A stretch of DNA of 5,993 bases from Actinomycetes bacterium (GTDB taxonomy: Bacteria > Actinomycetota > Acidimicrobiia > Acidimicrobiales > Palsa-688): the NCBI GenBank assembly GCA_021827285.1, contig JAKAWM010000195.1, positions 1 to 5,993 on the forward strand, in the 5' to 3' direction. The translations under genes and the position numbers were made by a program. Shown in pieces: positions 5,736 through 5,993 of this stretch (the first letter of the stretch is position 1; each line of letters begins with the position of its first letter). The notes beneath the pieces were generated by a model. That model had not been told where the DNA came from. It saw nothing but the letters and a program-made list of their open reading frames with translations, and did not search any database.

Positions 5736-5993
5736 ATGGGCGAGGTCATGGTCAAAGCCGAAGGCGTGCGTAAGCACTTCGGCCGTCACGAAGTCCTGCG
5801 GGGCATAGACCTGGAGGTACGCACGGGCGAAGTGATGTGCATGATCGGCCCGTCCGGCTCGGGCAAATCCACCTTCCTGCGCTGCATCAACCACCTAGAG
5901 AAGGTAGACGGGGGCCGGCTCACCGTGGGCGGGCACCTGGTCGGTTACCGCCAGCAGGGCGGGCGGTTGTACGAGCTGCGGGACCGGGAGGTG
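5736..5993 (+). CDS. Polar amino-acid ABC transporter ATP-binding protein, N-terminal part
   Basis: This gene runs off the right edge; 86 residues are visible. It would encode the cytoplasmic ATPase (GlnQ/HisP type) that powers the importer. ATG 5736 lies six bases after the permease stop, which suggests translational coupling; a second ATG at 5748 is possible, and neither has a clear Shine-Dalgarno. The visible part has the usual opening VRKHFGRHEVLRGIDL (11-26), with Phe15 in the place of the A-loop aromatic, then the Walker A motif GPSGSGKST (38-46) and FLRCINHLE (47-55), a hallmark of amino-acid importers. The stretch 70-86 (GYRQ-GGRLYELRDREV) is the family's insert before the Q-loop. The Q-loop, signature motif and Walker B are beyond the window. 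The family call is certain; the substrate is as for the other subunits. Confidence 0.9.
   Translation, partial: MGEVMVKAEGVRKHFGRHEVLRGIDLEVRTGEVMCMIGPSGSGKSTFLRCINHLEKVDGGRLTVGGHLVGYRQQGGRLYELRDREV

Noticed and set aside
1..5993. CRISPR array, rRNA, insertion sequence or toxin-antitoxin genes
   Set aside because: Looked for by eye; no regularly spaced long repeats, no rRNA text, no transposase and no small gene pair were seen.

Overview
The window comes from a high-GC bacterium, most likely an actinomycete (Actinomycetota). The support is GC-rich third codon positions in the clear genes, strong GGAGG-type ribosome binding sites, an Actinobacteria-style tyrosine integrase remnant, and a Thr tRNA gene with an encoded CCA end. 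No finer placement can be defended from the sequence.

Left part (1-790, minus strand). The first 410 bases hold the start of a gene running off the left edge. Its product has an export signal and reads as a UgpB-like sn-glycerol-3-phosphate binding protein of an ABC importer. It has a strong ribosome binding site. About 70-150 bases further upstream are GTTCACC-like repeats at 10-14 base spacing, which suggest phosphate (PhoP-type) control. Next comes an intact tRNA-Thr(CGT) gene at 715-790 on the same strand.

Middle part (791-2316). Beside the tRNA lies a broken tyrosine integrase, 917-1472. It keeps its N-terminal arm/core-binding part, a short piece of the middle and the C-terminal end with the nucleophile tyrosine, but has lost the rest of the catalytic domain and changed frame. 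It marks a decayed integrative element. About 840 bases follow without a convincing gene. They contain a possible 13-residue leader peptide, several hairpins, and 375 bases that stay open in frame with the next gene without resembling the known protein family.

Right part (2317-5993, plus strand). A tryptophanase gene is followed by three genes of a polar-amino-acid ABC importer: substrate-binding protein, permease, and the first 86 codons of the ATPase, which runs off the right edge. The enzyme is closest to tryptophanase and tyrosine phenol-lyase. At three positions that separate the two (the Asp, Ile and His matching E. coli TnaA Asp133, Ile396 and His463) it has the tryptophanase residue. 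Taken together these genes suggest a catabolic unit: an amino acid, plausibly tryptophan, is imported and split to indole, pyruvate and ammonium. The link rests on gene order and is inference.
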